Source: Gentiana macrophylla (lineage: Eukaryota > Streptophyta > Magnoliopsida > Gentianales > Gentianaceae). From it: 64,000 bases of DNA. The stretch spans positions 190,535,620-190,599,619 of the forward strand of contig CM047805.1 of the NCBI GenBank assembly GCA_026214975.1. Direction: 5' to 3'. Positions 10,561-24,595 of this stretch are shown here, one piece after another (position 1 is the stretch's first letter; every line of letters starts with the position of its first letter). The translations under genes were made by a program, and so were the position numbers. A model generated the notes under the pieces. That model had not been told where the DNA came from and did not search any database. It saw only the letters and a program-made list of their open reading frames with translations.

Positions 10561-11520
10561 TTGTGGCGAAATTAATTTTAAAATGATACATACGCGGGGC
10601 GTATTTGACTTAATTATTTGTAAATTACTATCTTTTAAAGAATTTTACAGAATATTATTTTGAAAACAATCATTATCATTAGTATTATATTCAAATGGTA
10701 GTTGTAATTAACGTAAGCAAGCAGGTTTGGTTATCCTCTAATTGCTATTAATGTATGTAATAGTCGAACTAAGTGGTTCCATTTTTGATTTGATTTGATT
10801 TTAATATTTCTATTAGATGCATGGTTAGGACCGCATCTTCCACGCCTGTCGTAACTCATAAGACCTTATTACCCATGTCAACAAACTTTTTTTATTTATT
10901 TAAAAAAATCATCAAAAAAGTCATATGATCTGAATGAGATGTTGTGTCATTTCGTTGTCATGTGATAGTAAATGCAAATTATTGATCATGATGAATTTAT
11001 ATAATAATAATTTAGGCTAATTACCGTTAATGTCGATAACGATACCGTACCTTAGCTCCTTGAATAGAATAACACAACAATTGTTGTAGATTTTATGATT
11101 ATGTGCTAAGACACGTGGAAGATGTAGTAGTTCCTTTAATCTTTACTTTTAATCACTTAATATAATGCATACATGAGAAAGAGTTATAATCACAATAAGT
11201 ATTTTCAAATGATACAAAGTGAAATGTGTGAGGTGCATTTAACTCACACCTAGACACTCAGCAATATGTGTGTGTGAGAGAGAGAATAATTAATAAATAA
11301 TCATGGCTCTTGACATAGTGACTAAAAATCACATTTTGTGATAACTTTTCTCATGCATATATACATTCTATATTTTTTTTTTTTTGAGGAAATATATACA
11401 TTCTATATGAAACAATGAAAGAAAGTAAAAATGAAAATATATAATACACATCATTTGATACAATCTTACTAATATTCGTTTAAAATTTTAAGCTAGGATC
11501 TAGCATAGTTTTCTCGTTGG
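10561..11520. other. AT-rich intergenic, nothing recognised
   Basis: No gene signals. A short GAGAGAGAGA run lies at about 11275, and ATATACATTCTATA-like strings recur at about 11360 and 11395. Confidence 0.4.
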
Positions 11521-12933
11521 AGAATCAGGGTTGAAACATTTTAGGAGTGTATGTTACATTTGGTCTACAATACATTTTCTTTCTTTCTAATGAAGTATAT
11601 GCTAGATCTGGTCTACATACACACACATACTCACGCACAAATGGATAAACACATACATATGCACACATATTTATTTGTTTATAGATATACCTCTATTTAC
11701 ATGTTTAATTTTGTGTGATTTTCACTATATGCATGATAATGGGAAAATGGTATTTTGGGTCCAAAATAAAACATTAAACTCCCTAATTGGATTGGGCCGT
11801 CAACAGTTCATACCCACCATCATCTAAATGACACTTGAGGTGCTAGACCAATGTATTTACTGCACTAGAGTCTCCACCGGCTGGGAACAAAGTATCAAGT
11901 TAATTGTGGTGACAATAATTGTATGAATATGTAAACCAAATGAAGTAAATAACCATGTGTTATTATTTTTAGAAGGAAAAAAAAATGTATATATATAAGT
12001 GATAAAATACCATTGTTAATATTCTGGTGAGAACCATAGTTAAATTCTTATCTACTTATAAAATAAAAATCTTCTTTCCACTTTACCTAAATATACACAC
12101 ATTTAGTGAAGAACAAAGTACTTACCCGATACTCTTGAGGCTTTTACTAGTACAAGTTCGGTATCCATATTAACACCCGCATGTGTATTTCGATTTGGTT
12201 CTCGGACGAGTGCACAAGGTTACATAAGCTCGAATCTCGTCGACCCATTTGTGAGAGTTAGCTCTGATCATGGTATTTCTTTGTGGGCGTTGGGTTTTGG
12301 TCCTCTACCTAAGGGTCGATAAGTCGCGATGATTAATCTACTCTCTTGCGGTGCAGCCGGATCGGAAAAGAGGGACCGCATAAGTGAGGATATTACATTT
12401 TGCACCAAGCATCCATATCAAGAGGCAGGTATGTGAAAATGTTGAGAAAATTTAGGCCACGGAATAAAAAAAAAATCACACTAAAATTCTATGTGATCAG
12501 TTTGATCAGTAATTTCTTAAGTAATGCCAAATAAGCCGGATATAGTCCAATTAGCGCATAGAGAGTTAAATGGCATTGGTTCCTTGTCAGTATTAATATC
12601 GACAAATAAGCAAATGAAACCTATATTAACTTCTACTCAAAAGCACACATTATTGCAAGAATGTTAAAATAATAAGCTACTATTATTTTCAAAAATAAAT
12701 TAGAGTGCTTTTAACATGGGTTTCATCATTAAGAACTTTTATAAGACATTTATATAATCCTTTTTGCAAACACGAGTCCTCTTTGGTATCACCATAACAT
12801 TTAAGAGAATTAGATAAATCTGGAAATTTTTATGCCTGTATTTCTGTATAGCGATGGATATTCGGCACTACACTTTGAGTTTGACAAATAAGATAATGGA
12901 AACCTTATATTATGCTTCTACTAAAAAAGCACA

Positions 12934-12975
<42 letters not shown>

Positions 12976-13890
12976 GTGTGGCTTCTCCGTTCTTTAATCA
13001 AGTAGCTGAAATATGGGTGTCGAGGCGAGTTAGTCGATCACTCTCCGGAGCTCAGGCTTCGACTAAAAATTCGGACTTGAAACTCATCTAGAGCTCGATC
13101 AGTAGTAAAAACGAATCAGGCTGGCTAAAACAGTAAACTCGATTATTTTCCTAGAGTTCATTTAATTTTAATAAAATATGGTAAGATCGAGCTTGACTCG
13201 TCAAATACTCAACTCAAATAAAACTTTTTGAATTACTTAAAATAATATTTTACAATAATATTAATAAACATAATTAATTAAATAATTTTTAATGAAGCTC
13301 GATTAGATCATGAATTTCTTCAGAAATCTACTATATTTTAAAATTAAGATCGATCGTCTCGGTTAATTATTCGAAGTAGCTCATTTCGAGCAAGGCTGAA
13401 AAAAAACGAATCGAGTCAAAGCTCTTTTCAGTCGAATATTTATAATTTCATGAGTTATCAAGTTTCATAATTACTGCTTCAGCGCAAGTGCGTTATGCCA
13501 CTTAATTTATACTGTTTCTCCTTAAAAAAATTTATGCCTTCCTCAAAACCAAAAAAATCCGTTTTCCGTAATTTAGTGCCTTTGTCCCTTTCGTTTATGC
13601 TAATTTTCGTCTCGTATGGATCTGCCGGCTTGACGTCGTTGGTTTAAATATCTACGCATGTTAGTGATATCTTATGCATAAGAAACATCAGAATATGTAA
13701 TCAAAATCAAAGTTAGTTTAATATTTCAGGTCAATTTTAGCTCCGACCCGAACTCAGACTAGGAATCCTTTTAGACATAAATATTGATCAAATAATACAT
13801 AATCAAAGATATATTATGTACCGTAAATCACAATTTAAGTTTCATAGTCATATTATAATCGATCGTCAAGATATAAAGATCTTAGTAGGA
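11521..13890. repeat. Left copy of an old intergenic duplication
   Basis: Blocks here recur in the same order and orientation at 15.5-19.3 kb. TCTGGTCTACA-containing sequence at about 11545 matches 15530. GGGC(C/T)GTCAACAGTTCATACCCACC at about 11790 matches 15860. TATTAACTTCTACT-AAAAGCACACATTAT at about 12625 matches 16080. A 400-bp block at 13482-13885 matches 18820-19325. Confidence 0.65.
12935..12975. repeat. (ATT)n microsatellite
   Basis: About 13 ATT units in intergenic DNA. Confidence 0.95.
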
Positions 13891-15500
13891 AAAGCTAGTC
13901 ACAATGGCGGAATAATGTAAAATTTGAAAATGAGTGTCAATTAGAAATGACTACACTTTTTATACAAAAAAAGACACTTGAGCCTAAAGCTAAATTTAGG
14001 AAGAACAATGCCTTAAATCATCACTCATAATATCTTCAACAAAATGCATTGTTTTAAGTTGAAGTCATAGTGATTAAAGTTAAAAAAGAAAGATGGTACA
14101 CATAATCATGGGATGTGTATGTTCTGGAAGAGGTCATGGCGAGCAGGTTAGGATGAGTTTATATTGGATATTAGATTAGAAGGAACTTGAAGCGTGGGCG
14201 TTTTAAAGTCAGTCTGAGATCGAATCCGACATATAAGTCAGCCCGATTGAAAAAGACACTGCTTCTGCGTATAGCTTATAGTGAGCGACATGGCGCTGCG
14301 TTTAACAATTTTGTAAGTTGTACATATAAGTTGAATACTTTTACTTATAACACATATGATTTATATTTTTTAAAACATCGTAAGTTATACAAGTCCATGT
14401 TATTAAATCTAATAATTGATATAAGCTACGAAAATACAAGTTTCTGTGTAATTTTTCTGCCAATACTTTTGCCTTAACCATACCTCAAAATAAAGTCATT
14501 TTGACTCCTTTTTTCCTCTGCAAAATATAAGTTATTTAGTTCTAATAAAAAATAAAAATAAATTACAAGTTATTTTAGAATGACAATAGGTCATTTATTA
14601 TACTTTTATGTTAATTTATTACATTCGTCCAGGAGTTATATATCCTTCTTCATATTTTTAGCTTTGCTGAAAAAATGTAATGCTATTACCACAAATAAGG
14701 GTGAACAAAAATTAGAAACCAAAATCAATAAAGTAGAGCAAAATCTATTAGAAGTAGAAAAGGTATATAAGCAATCTTTTTTGGTGGTTTTCTATATTAA
14801 AAACCAAAGCCGTTTATCTGATTTGGTTCCAGATTTGAAAAAAAAAGCGTTTAAACCGGAGCAAAATGGATTTTATATATATACTCATGATCGCCTGGCA
14901 TCACTACATACATTAATCTTTTAAAAAAACGTCAATGTTTTTTGGTCCAAATCAACCTATTTAAATTTTGTATTTGTAATGTATTAATGATCAATTACTA
15001 ATTTAAATATCGTAAGATTTAGATTTTGTTGATCATTTCACAAACTTGTTTTCAATTTACAATCATTTAAAGAGAATCATTATCGATTATATTTCATGCA
15101 TGTATTACTATTTCTTATTTCTACTTTCTCAACACCGATATTTGAAATATGTAATCTTGATTTGCATGGCTTACTTCTTTTAATGATGTTGATGAATTTC
15201 ATCATGGATATTTTAGATTTGTTAATTTGTTAGGTTTGGCGTCTTATATAAGTAAATGCATCTATAAATTTAGTTTTATATAATTTTGCTTTGTTTATTT
15301 GCTTATAATTAGATTATCTTTGAACGATAATATTGTTGAGATAATCAAAATTAAGTTTGGTATTTTGGAAAAAATAAAATAGCGAATATATTCTAACTAA
15401 ATGAAGAACAAAAAGCTATATCAGCATGTTTTTCTTACGTTTGAAATATATGAAAGTTATCTATCTTAGTATCTACCATTTTGCTTTGCCAAACAAATCG
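13891..15500. other. AT-rich intergenic between duplication copies
   Basis: Open frames at 14187-14477 and 14580-14924 have AT-driven composition, no known domain and no promoter context. I see no supportable gene. Confidence 0.4.
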
Positions 15501-16559
15501 TTAATCTTTTCCTTTGACCTTACTCAAAATCTGGTCTACAATACCTTTTTTCTATTAAGGAACCATATAATCATATAAAATGAATAAGTTTTCTTATATT
15601 AAAAATCTTAGCCAAAAATCTGAGTGCATGGTGAGAAATAATAAAGTGTAAGAATATAGTATAAATTTAAGAAGAATAAAAAATATATAATATTGAAAGC
15701 AGGCGAGAGCCAGAGTGTCGTGCGGCGTGTGGCGTGCTGTCTACTCACTCTCATAATTTTCATGGATCGGGACCGTCAACGGTTTAACGCTATATGCATG
15801 ATACTGGAATAATGGTACCCGAGTCAAAAAAATAATTACAATCCGTAATGTATTGGGCTGTCAACAGTTCATACCCACCGTCGTTTAATAATGACTTGAG
15901 GTCTTCCATTAGCGAATTGTATTTGAGTTTTTAATTTTAATTTAATTTTTTTAGGATACGAAAGGAGGGAAGAGATTGACCTTATTCATAAATGGTAATA
16001 GTAAGCAGGATATTATGGCGCAGGATGGCGCTTATCTTTCCAGGTGTATTTGAGTTTGCACCATCATTTAATGAAACCTTGTATTAACTTCTACTTAAAA
16101 GCACACATTATAAATCATCATTAGCTTATATTAAAAGAGTCGATGTGTTTACTTAAAATGTTTCATCATAAGGTGTTTATAAAGAGTTTCTTCATAATTA
16201 ATTTATTTCAATAAATGTAATATTATTTAATTATTTTAAAGGATACATATAATACAATTAATAAAAATAAAAATAAAAAACTAAAGCGCTAAATGAGTAG
16301 TAGTTTTTTCGAGTGTGGATGGTTTTTCTAATGCATGGTAGTGTTTATTTTTACTTTGGCGCTTCATTTATGTTTTCTTAACAAAATAAATTAAATCCAC
16401 TAATAAAATTTTCTAAAAAAACTAGATAGGATAAGCATTGCAAAAAAAAAAAGTTAAGTTAATAAATAAAATAAATATAAAAAAACTAAATAGGATTATT
16501 GATTAAATGTTTATCACAGAGATAAAAACCGTAGATTGATAGAAATGATTAAAATAAAA

Positions 16560-17420
16560 AAGCGAAAACAAAAAGCGGTTAAAACCTATCAAAAAGTTCG
16601 ATCAATTCTCGCTCAAAAAAGTTCAATCAATTAACTAAAACTATAAACGTAAACACGTTAAACCTTAAAAGCCTACTAAAAAACTCAATCAATCAACTAA
16701 GTCTAAGTGATATTTACCAATCAATCCATTGTTAATATAAACACATTATATTTACCAATCAATCCATTTTTAATATAAACACATTAATAGCCTATTCGTT
16801 TTTTTGATTATTATTAATAGCCTATTCAAAGATTACTTAATATGTTTATGTATTGTGAATTAAATACATCTCATCAATATAATAATTATTGATAGATAAA
16901 AAAATCATTCAACCTTATCTATAATCAATTTATTCCAAAAACCAAAAAACAAGTTAAAAATGTATTAAAAGTTCAATCAATTAATTAACACTATAAACAT
17001 AAACTTACAAAAAAACATGTTAATACTTAAAAGCATACTAAAAATACCCAATCAATCCATTGTTAATAAAAACACATTATAAAAAGTTAAAAACAGAAAA
17101 ACTTAAAAGCAACTAAAAAAACCCAATCAATCCATTGTTAATATAAACACATTAATAAGTTAAAACAAAAAAAAAAACACGTTAAAAACCTATTAAAATA
17201 TGTGTCAAAAAATGTATTAAAAGATCAATCAATTAACTGAAACTATAAACATAAACTTAAAAAAAATACGTTAAAACTTAAAAGCGTCTGAAAAAAAACT
17301 CAATCAATCCATTGTTAATATAAACATATTAATAGCATATTCAAAAGATTACTTAATACATTTATGTGTTGTGACTTAAATACATTCTTATCAATACAAT
17401 AATTATTGATAAATATTAAG
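16560..17420. repeat. AT-rich tandem/interspersed repeat array
   Basis: Three to four long units each contain AGTTCAATCAATTAACTAAA, ACTATAAACATAAAC, TTAAAACTTAAAAGC and CAATCAATCCATTGTTAATA in that order, at about 16607, 16967 and 17215, with partial units between. The period is irregular (about 110-360 bp). Confidence 0.75.
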
Positions 17421-18815
17421 GGTTAATGAACATGATAAAATTAAGTGTAGTGTTGGTGTGTTTTAATTAGAGTGTCTAATCCTTTTTATTGATATCATTA
17501 AATTATATGTTAAGTAAATAAATTTGTATTGTAATAAATCATGATCAACCCGAGAGTTTCATAGTGGTGGTGGTGAAGCAAGAATGTTTAGGATTACAAG
17601 TATCTGTTGAATAAGACTAAAGGCTAGGTTTGAAATCAAAAGCCAAATCCTTGGGTACAAAAATGAGTGACTTGATTAGTCGAGTCGGTGGTCGGATCTC
17701 AAGTCTTGCACAGCGTATATATCATGATGATTTTTAAGGGGGTGGAAAAGAAGAATATGTTTATTTTATCAAGAAGTGAGTGGATTGAGCTTTGATTTTA
17801 TGAGTCGATGCGATGATATTTCTTTAATTCATATATAGATTTCTTATATCATGGTCATATTAAATCTTATCCAATTTAGGATATAAATTTAATTTACCAT
17901 ACTCGTTAAATCTCATTATATAAATATGAGGAAAGATAAAAAGAATTATACAATTTCATGTAAATAACTATTATATTATACTTAAATAATTTATTTTTTA
18001 AGATAAAGATCCATAATATTCATATTCACTAAACATCGTTTGCAATATGAAACTTGATTCAGATATTTAAACATATATACATTTTATAAACTTATAAAAC
18101 AATTTTGGTGTCCTTATGATTTTATTTACTATGTTAATAAAATTTAATCTAATATTCATAAATAGATACATTGACATAATATATTTGTCTTTATTTAAAT
18201 GGAATTAAAAAATTTCATTCTTATTTAAAATAATAATTGATACCTATCAAAATATAACTATATAGTTGCTGATGTTACATATAAATGTTATGATCAATTA
18301 CATTTCCTATTTTAAAATTCATTATATTAAATATAAGTGGTAGTAGTATCACTTCAATTCTTATTTTAAAGTTCATCATAACTTAACAAATTATTATAAT
18401 AAAAGTGTCAATGTAATTCCTTGCCACGTAAGTCTTACTTTCTAATTAATTTTTCAGCAATTTTACTAATCATTGTTAGATATCAAATAACATAACATAG
18501 ATATAAATTACCATAAGATTGATACACGAACATGGACACACCAAATTAAATAAAATATTAATTCATTTATACCATAATTTATCGTAACAATTACCATAAT
18601 ATAATTAAGATTAAACAAAACAAAGAGAATAACCTATTATTGTTATTATTATTATATGATATCCTTCTATTATATTGTATTATATATATATAATTATAGT
18701 TATAATTATACTTACTATAACATAGATTTTTATTTTTTTGAAAAAAGAAAAAAGCAGTTTTATTAATTAACGTCATGTATAGCGTGAATTTAGAAACATC
18801 ATCAGGAGAGCGAAT
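17421..18815. other. AT-rich intergenic, nothing recognised
   Basis: Very AT-rich sequence with no coding signal. The open frame at 18591-18833 (minus) is low-complexity Asn/Tyr sequence. Confidence 0.45.
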
Positions 18816-20093
18816 GATAGCGCTGAAGTGCATTATGGCGCTTAATTTATGCCGTTTTCCGTAATTTAGTGTTTTTTGTTTTTTATTTTAAGAGAGAAAG
18901 TGTTTTGTTTCAAAGGGTGTAATTTAGCCACTCAAAAAAAAGGGGTAATTTCGTATGGATCCGCCGGCTTGACGTCGTTGGTTTTGAATATTGGGATTTT
19001 AACGCGAAGTGATGTTGTGTCTTCACTAATAGCATATAATTATTTCTCACATTATTTCTTATTGACATAATAAATTGTTAATTGAGTCAATTAACTTTTG
19101 TAATTTCAATTAAGCTGTCGTTATTCTACATCTAGAATATGTAAATCAAGATCAAAGTTATTTTAATATTTCGTCTCAATTTTAGCTCTGACCCGAATTT
19201 GAACATTGAATCCTTTTACGAACTAAATATTGATCAAATAATGCATAATCAAAGATATATTATACTAAATCACAATATAAGTTCCATACCGCATATTATA
19301 ATCATCAAAGATATAAAAATATGTAGCGTGAAACATCATTCCAATAGTAATAAGACAACCCTATCCGTAAAGCGTAACAACGTCGATGATTGTGGTTCTT
19401 TGAGAAATCTTCATTCTGACGGTTGTGTCGTAATGATTGATCTGTATTTTTTTCAAATCATTTGATCATGATATAACCTATCGATTATCGGTAATGCGCT
19501 AAAGATCTCAAGCGTGTAATATGTCGTTTGTTGAAGGCGGGCGTGTGATCGTATATCATTTTCTTGGTTTCTATTGCCGGTGTAATTATGCTTAATATCT
19601 GTGTAGTTCTATAATCTATTATTAATATCGGGACCTTGATCTCGCCCAATCTGACGGCCGTCTTATGTTAACATAATTTTTTTCCATCGATCGTGTAATA
19701 CTTATCGCATTCTTGAATGAAACTTCGTATCGCAGTAGAAAAGGAGATTGGATAAATCTCAGTATTTAAAGGTCAGTATATTTGTTTTACGTATTATCAT
19801 TAAAACGCAGCGTAATTTGAAAAAAAAATAAATATCACGGTTAAATAATTTTTATATTTGGAATGTTTGATTAGATCATTCTAATCGAGAGAATTTAATT
19901 ATCACAAGTTAATTGACATGATCTTTTCCGTGAAAAAGACACTCATTCCTACAAAAAGGAGAATTTTCCAAGTTTGCATAACCTTTTACTACTAATCTCT
20001 ATCATACATTCATTTTGCATTTTGCATGTTCTGATATATATCCATAAAGTTTGTCTTCCTGATTGGGTTAATTTTCTTGAGAGAAAAATAAAT

Positions 20094-22684
20094 ATGGCGG
20101 CTGAGGATATGCAAAAAGACAAAAACAACGACACAGCCGGAGAAGAAATTACCGCTCCGCTAATTGTAAAGGATAGGGGAGTACTAAACGGCGGCGGGTA
20201 CTACGGTGGTGAAGAAGAACAGTCGAAAAACAGCAATACAGAGGAAAGATGGATGGTTTACCTCAGCACATTTGTTGCTGTTTGCGGCTCTTATGAATTC
20301 GGTTGTTGCGTAAGTTACTACTAGTATGTATTTCTCTCGATTCATCAAGTACCTCGGATTCTCCACATGCATTTCTCTTAGAATTAATTATATTTGATTG
20401 TCTTGTCGTGGCTTTTCTTCGTTGCCTGTGATTTTATTTGCAGGTAGGCTATTCGTCGCCGACGCAGTCAGCAATCAGGGAGGATTTGAATCTTTCCATA
20501 GCTCAGGTTTGTTCATTAACCATGAATTATTTTGCTCGCTTATATGGCGAATTAAGTGATTCCCTGTTTGATTCCCTTGCCACCACAATTCTGTTGGCAA
20601 GGGTTGAGTGTTTCCAAACATGAGGAGTCTCTATTGGATAAGATTAATGCTTCTGCCACAACAAAATGGATTCATTGATTGTTACGGGTCCTAGCATAGT
20701 GTAAATACGTGTTGTGTCACTTTGTTGTAACCATTTTGTTGCGGCACTAGCATTATTGATTGGACAAGACCTTCATATTTTGTCCGGTGTATGGCATAGT
20801 ATGTAACAGTGCTAAGGTGTTTAAAGCCCGATTGTAAGTTGCGATTTAGAGGTAAAACTATGAGATAAGCCTAGAAATCTGAATCATTTGATGGTGCAGG
20901 CAGGGAGTATTATGGATCATTTCTTAACAAATTTGCATTTGTCATTTATATATGTTTGTTTTCTATGGTTATATTCTTTGATGTCAAATATATTACATGC
21001 AGTATTCATTGTTTGGTTCACTATTGACCTTTGGTGCAATGATTGGAGGCGATCACAAGCGGTAAAATCGCTGATTTCATTGGTCGAAAAGAAGTAAGTT
21101 AGATACTAATTCAGACTGTTTTCTCCTCTAGAAAGGATAATGATGAGTTTATCTATGGTCAAATTTGAATAGGCAATGAGATTGGCAAGTGCTGTTTGTG
21201 CAGCTGGATGGCTAGCCATCTATTTTGCTAAAGTAAATTGACTTCTACTCCAAAGTGTGTTTGTTTTCCATTTACTTTAACAAAATATATAAGTGTAAGG
21301 AAACACCTGACACTATTATTCAATATGTCAAAGGGGGATGTGGCCCTGGACATTGGAAGACTGGCTACAGGATATGGAATGGGAGTTTTTTCTTATGTGG
21401 TACACTTCTTCTTGTTTAATTGATGATATGCTTAAATGAGAAATTTAATGGTACAATCGTTTTAAAAGTGTTGTATCAAGTGGATGCATCGTGTTCATCG
21501 ATTTCTACTCTCTCTTTGATTAAAGTACACACTCCTATAATGTAAAAGATGAACATGATGCATTCAGTTAGTACAATCTTCATACAACAATTATATCATA
21601 AAATTTTCTTGGCTACAATTGCAAGACCAAACACTCTACTCTCCTGCATAACAAGGTACCAATTTTTATAGCCGAACTAGCACCGAAGGATTTAAGAGGG
21701 GCTTTGACAACATTAAACCAGGTAATGATCATCAATTTCTCTAGTCAGTAGATGTATGCTACTGAGCTTGAATAACTAGCCCTCTACAGCTGATGATTTG
21801 TATGGGTGGATCAGCTTCTTTCATAATTGGGACATTGATTACATGGAGGTCCTTGGCATTGATCGGTAAGTCTTGTAAATGATTTGCTATCACAAAATTA
21901 TGACTATCTGCTAAATTTATGACAAGAACATGAAGATCTTAAGATGAATTATTGATTGAAAGTAATTTACTTGTCATGTGATCACAGCACTATTACCTTG
22001 CGCCGTTGTGCTTTTGGGCCTCTTCATGATTCCTGAGTCTCCCAGATGGCTAGTAAGAAACAAAAACTAAGCATATTTTAAGGTTCAAGTAACTTGACTA
22101 GAGATTTTTACTTATATTATATGCATACAGGCAAACCAAAACCGTATAGATGAGTTTGAAATGGCACTGAGAAACTGCGTGGTAGCAAAGCTGATATAAC
22201 AGCCGAGGCTTCTGAAATCCAAGTTAGTCATCTATGTTCTCTTAACTATGTTTACTTTATTAGGAACTATAAAATAATAATTTTATTTGCTTATGCTTTT
22301 CAGGATTATATAGAAACTCTTCACACCTTCAGCTAAAGTACTGGATTTGTTCAGAGGAGGTACATGCGCTCAGTCACTGTGAGAATCTCCTGTGCTTACA
22401 GAATCCTCCACCTCCCCCTCTTTTATTTCTTTCTCTTTAGATGTAACCTTGCATACTAAAATAGTTTATTTGTGTGCCAGATTGGAGTTGGACTCATGGT
22501 TGCTCAGCAATTTGGGGGAATAAATGGAGTATGCTTTTACACCACCAGCATTTTTGAGTCTGCTGGTAATATTTCTCCCTCCACATCTCTCTTTAACAAC
22601 TCATGATGCTTATGTCTATTACACAAAGTGCAAAGAAAAAAAGCGCTCACGATCCTTAAGATTACACCAAGTAACCAGCGAAAG

Positions 22685-22731
<47 letters not shown>

Positions 22732-24595
22732 TTGATTATTGAAATATATTTCAAAAACTTTCCTGCATCTGTAAAAAATGCATGGAAACAGCGATCTTAT
22801 AGAGCAAATAAGGCATTGCTCAAGTGAAGAAACATGTTACCCTCCTTGGAACTGTTAAGTGGTGTTCTTGGCTCCATTTCATGAAGATGACAATATAGTT
22901 CCAAATTTCTAGAGAATACTTTCACGTTCAGATGATCCTTTTTATCTTTGAAAACAGGAAAGTTGTGTTCTTACTATGTACAGTATGTGTGCTCCAACCT
23001 CCGGGAGTCTGGAATGTGCTTCAACATACCAGTCATTATTCTCTTGTCCATTGATCATGCAAGATAGTGTTCAACACAAGCCTTAAATGGCATTAAAAAG
23101 TCGATGCCTGCTTCTTATGTCACTGTAATTATTCTAATTCTGCAGCTTCAATTCATGAATACTAATGTAATTTGTTGTATATGTGATGACTCAGGATTTA
23201 ATCCTGATGTTAGACGATTATCTATACAATCTTACAGGTAGGAATAATTCTCACAAGCTACACTACGAAATCAGTCTAGTGTCATATTTGACATTTACAC
23301 TCTTTTCCCAGGTTATCATTACTGGACTAGGAACAACCTTAATAGACAGAGTAGGAAGGAAACCTCTTATATCGGTAAATCCATTAAATCATATACACCT
23401 TCATAAGGAGACCCTTTAAAGGCACCATGATTGAGAAACTACGGCACCACACCTGCCTCAGCACCACTCTAAAATAAACTTTTCAAAAGTCGATTATAGA
23501 TCATATATTAGCACTTCTGAAAGTCAAATTTTGACGTGGTGCAGTGGTAGATGTGGTTCGATTGTGAGTGCGTGTAAAGGCTCTTTTCACAAGTATTCAG
23601 AATAGTAAAACCTTCAGACCACTTATTTCAGGTATCTGCAGCAGGACTGGTCATAGGTTTGTATCTTGGCAGAATCTCATTCTATTTTAAGGTGGACAGC
23701 CTAATTCTATAATACCGTTTTCTTTAGCGCTTTCAAAAGTTTTTATTTTTATTTTTAATGCAAATGAATTATGATTTTTGTAGGAACATGAGATAGCACT
23801 TGGTGCAGTACCAATACTTGCTGTTGTAGGGATACTGGTAAATACATCTTCAAATCACCCACCTGATACAGAGGCACTACATGTGCCACTGCACGTTGTA
23901 GATAGATGAATGTATGGGACCTAGATTAAATCTAGGTCTCAACATGATCAATGGTCTACTTCAAGCGTGTGTACTGGCTCGTTCATTTTACTTTTCGATT
24001 CAATGACAGAGTTAAATTGGCGATCCAGGTGTATGTGAGGTCCTTTTCAATAGGAATGGGAGCAGTACCATGGGTGGTGATGTCTGAGGTGCTCGAATAT
24101 TATAAGTCACCTTTTGTTGTTTAATTACTGCTTTACGGAGTTTGTAACTAAAATTTCCTCTTTTGATTGGCTTAAAGATTTTCCCTATAAACATAAAGGA
24201 GCAGCTGCAAGCTAGCTACGTTAGTGAATTAGTTCGGTGCATGGGCATGCTCCTTCACCTTCAATTTTCTCATGAACTGGAGCTCTTATGGTATGTAATG
24301 TATTTTTATCATTGATTAAGTAAAACATATATCATCAACTCCTCAAAGACTATGACATTATACCATAATGTCATGAAAGCTTCTAAATTAACCACTTCAA
24401 AGCAGAAATTCAGACCAGATTCATGCAAACAGAAACACCTTGTAAGAAATATTGGTTTTATTTTGTTGTGTAGGAACATTTGGTCTATATGCAGCGATCA
24501 ATGCATTGGGACTGCTATTCATAATCAAGGTAGTACCTGAAACAAAAGGTAGAACATTGGAGCAAATACAGTCTACAATCAATGTTCCCCATTAA
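20094..24595 (+). CDS. ERD6-like (ESL) sugar transporter, 18 exons, frame broken by indels
   Basis: A major facilitator superfamily monosaccharide carrier of the plant ERD6-like group, typically at the tonoplast. Exons: 20094-20309, 20444-20506, 21003-21093, 21173-21232, 21334-21399, 21656-21721, 21790-21865, 21988-22052, 22131-22222, 22304-22378, 22481-22565, 23195-23237, 23312-23374, 23632-23691, 23784-23837, 24029-24088, 24178-24290, 24474-24595. All introns are GT-AG. Motifs in order: [14 protein letters not shown] (TM1), [109 protein letters not shown]. Allowing for indels it encodes about 491 residues, normal for the family; residues 1-50 are the hydrophilic N-terminus. Exons 3, 9, 10, 12 and 17 carry uncompensated one-base indels, exon 14 carries a compensating pair, and exon 17 has TAG where Trp is expected. 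It is either a young pseudogene or an error-rich consensus. The identity is secure. Confidence 0.9.
22687..22727. repeat. (AT)n microsatellite in intron 11 of the transporter gene
   Basis: About 20 AT units, between exons 11 and 12. Confidence 0.95.

Larger units (their letters stand above)
15501..19330. repeat. Right copy of the intergenic duplication, expanded by AT-rich insertions
   Basis: Contains the matching blocks listed for 11521-13890, spread over a longer interval because of the AT-rich arrays at 16560-17420 and other inserted sequence up to about 18800. The most convincing block is 18820-19325. It shares GGATC(T/C)GCCGGCTTGACGTCG and TATTGATCAAATAATGCATAATCA-like strings with 13610-13810. 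Confidence 0.6.

Noticed and set aside
14187..14924. Two open frames in AT-rich DNA
   Set aside because: Composition explains them; no family, no splice or promoter context.
16560..17420. CRISPR-like spacing of the AT-rich array
   Set aside because: Eukaryotic context, degenerate units, irregular spacing; an ordinary tandem repeat.
20184..20372. Minus-strand frame over transporter exon 1
   Set aside because: Shadow of the real exon.
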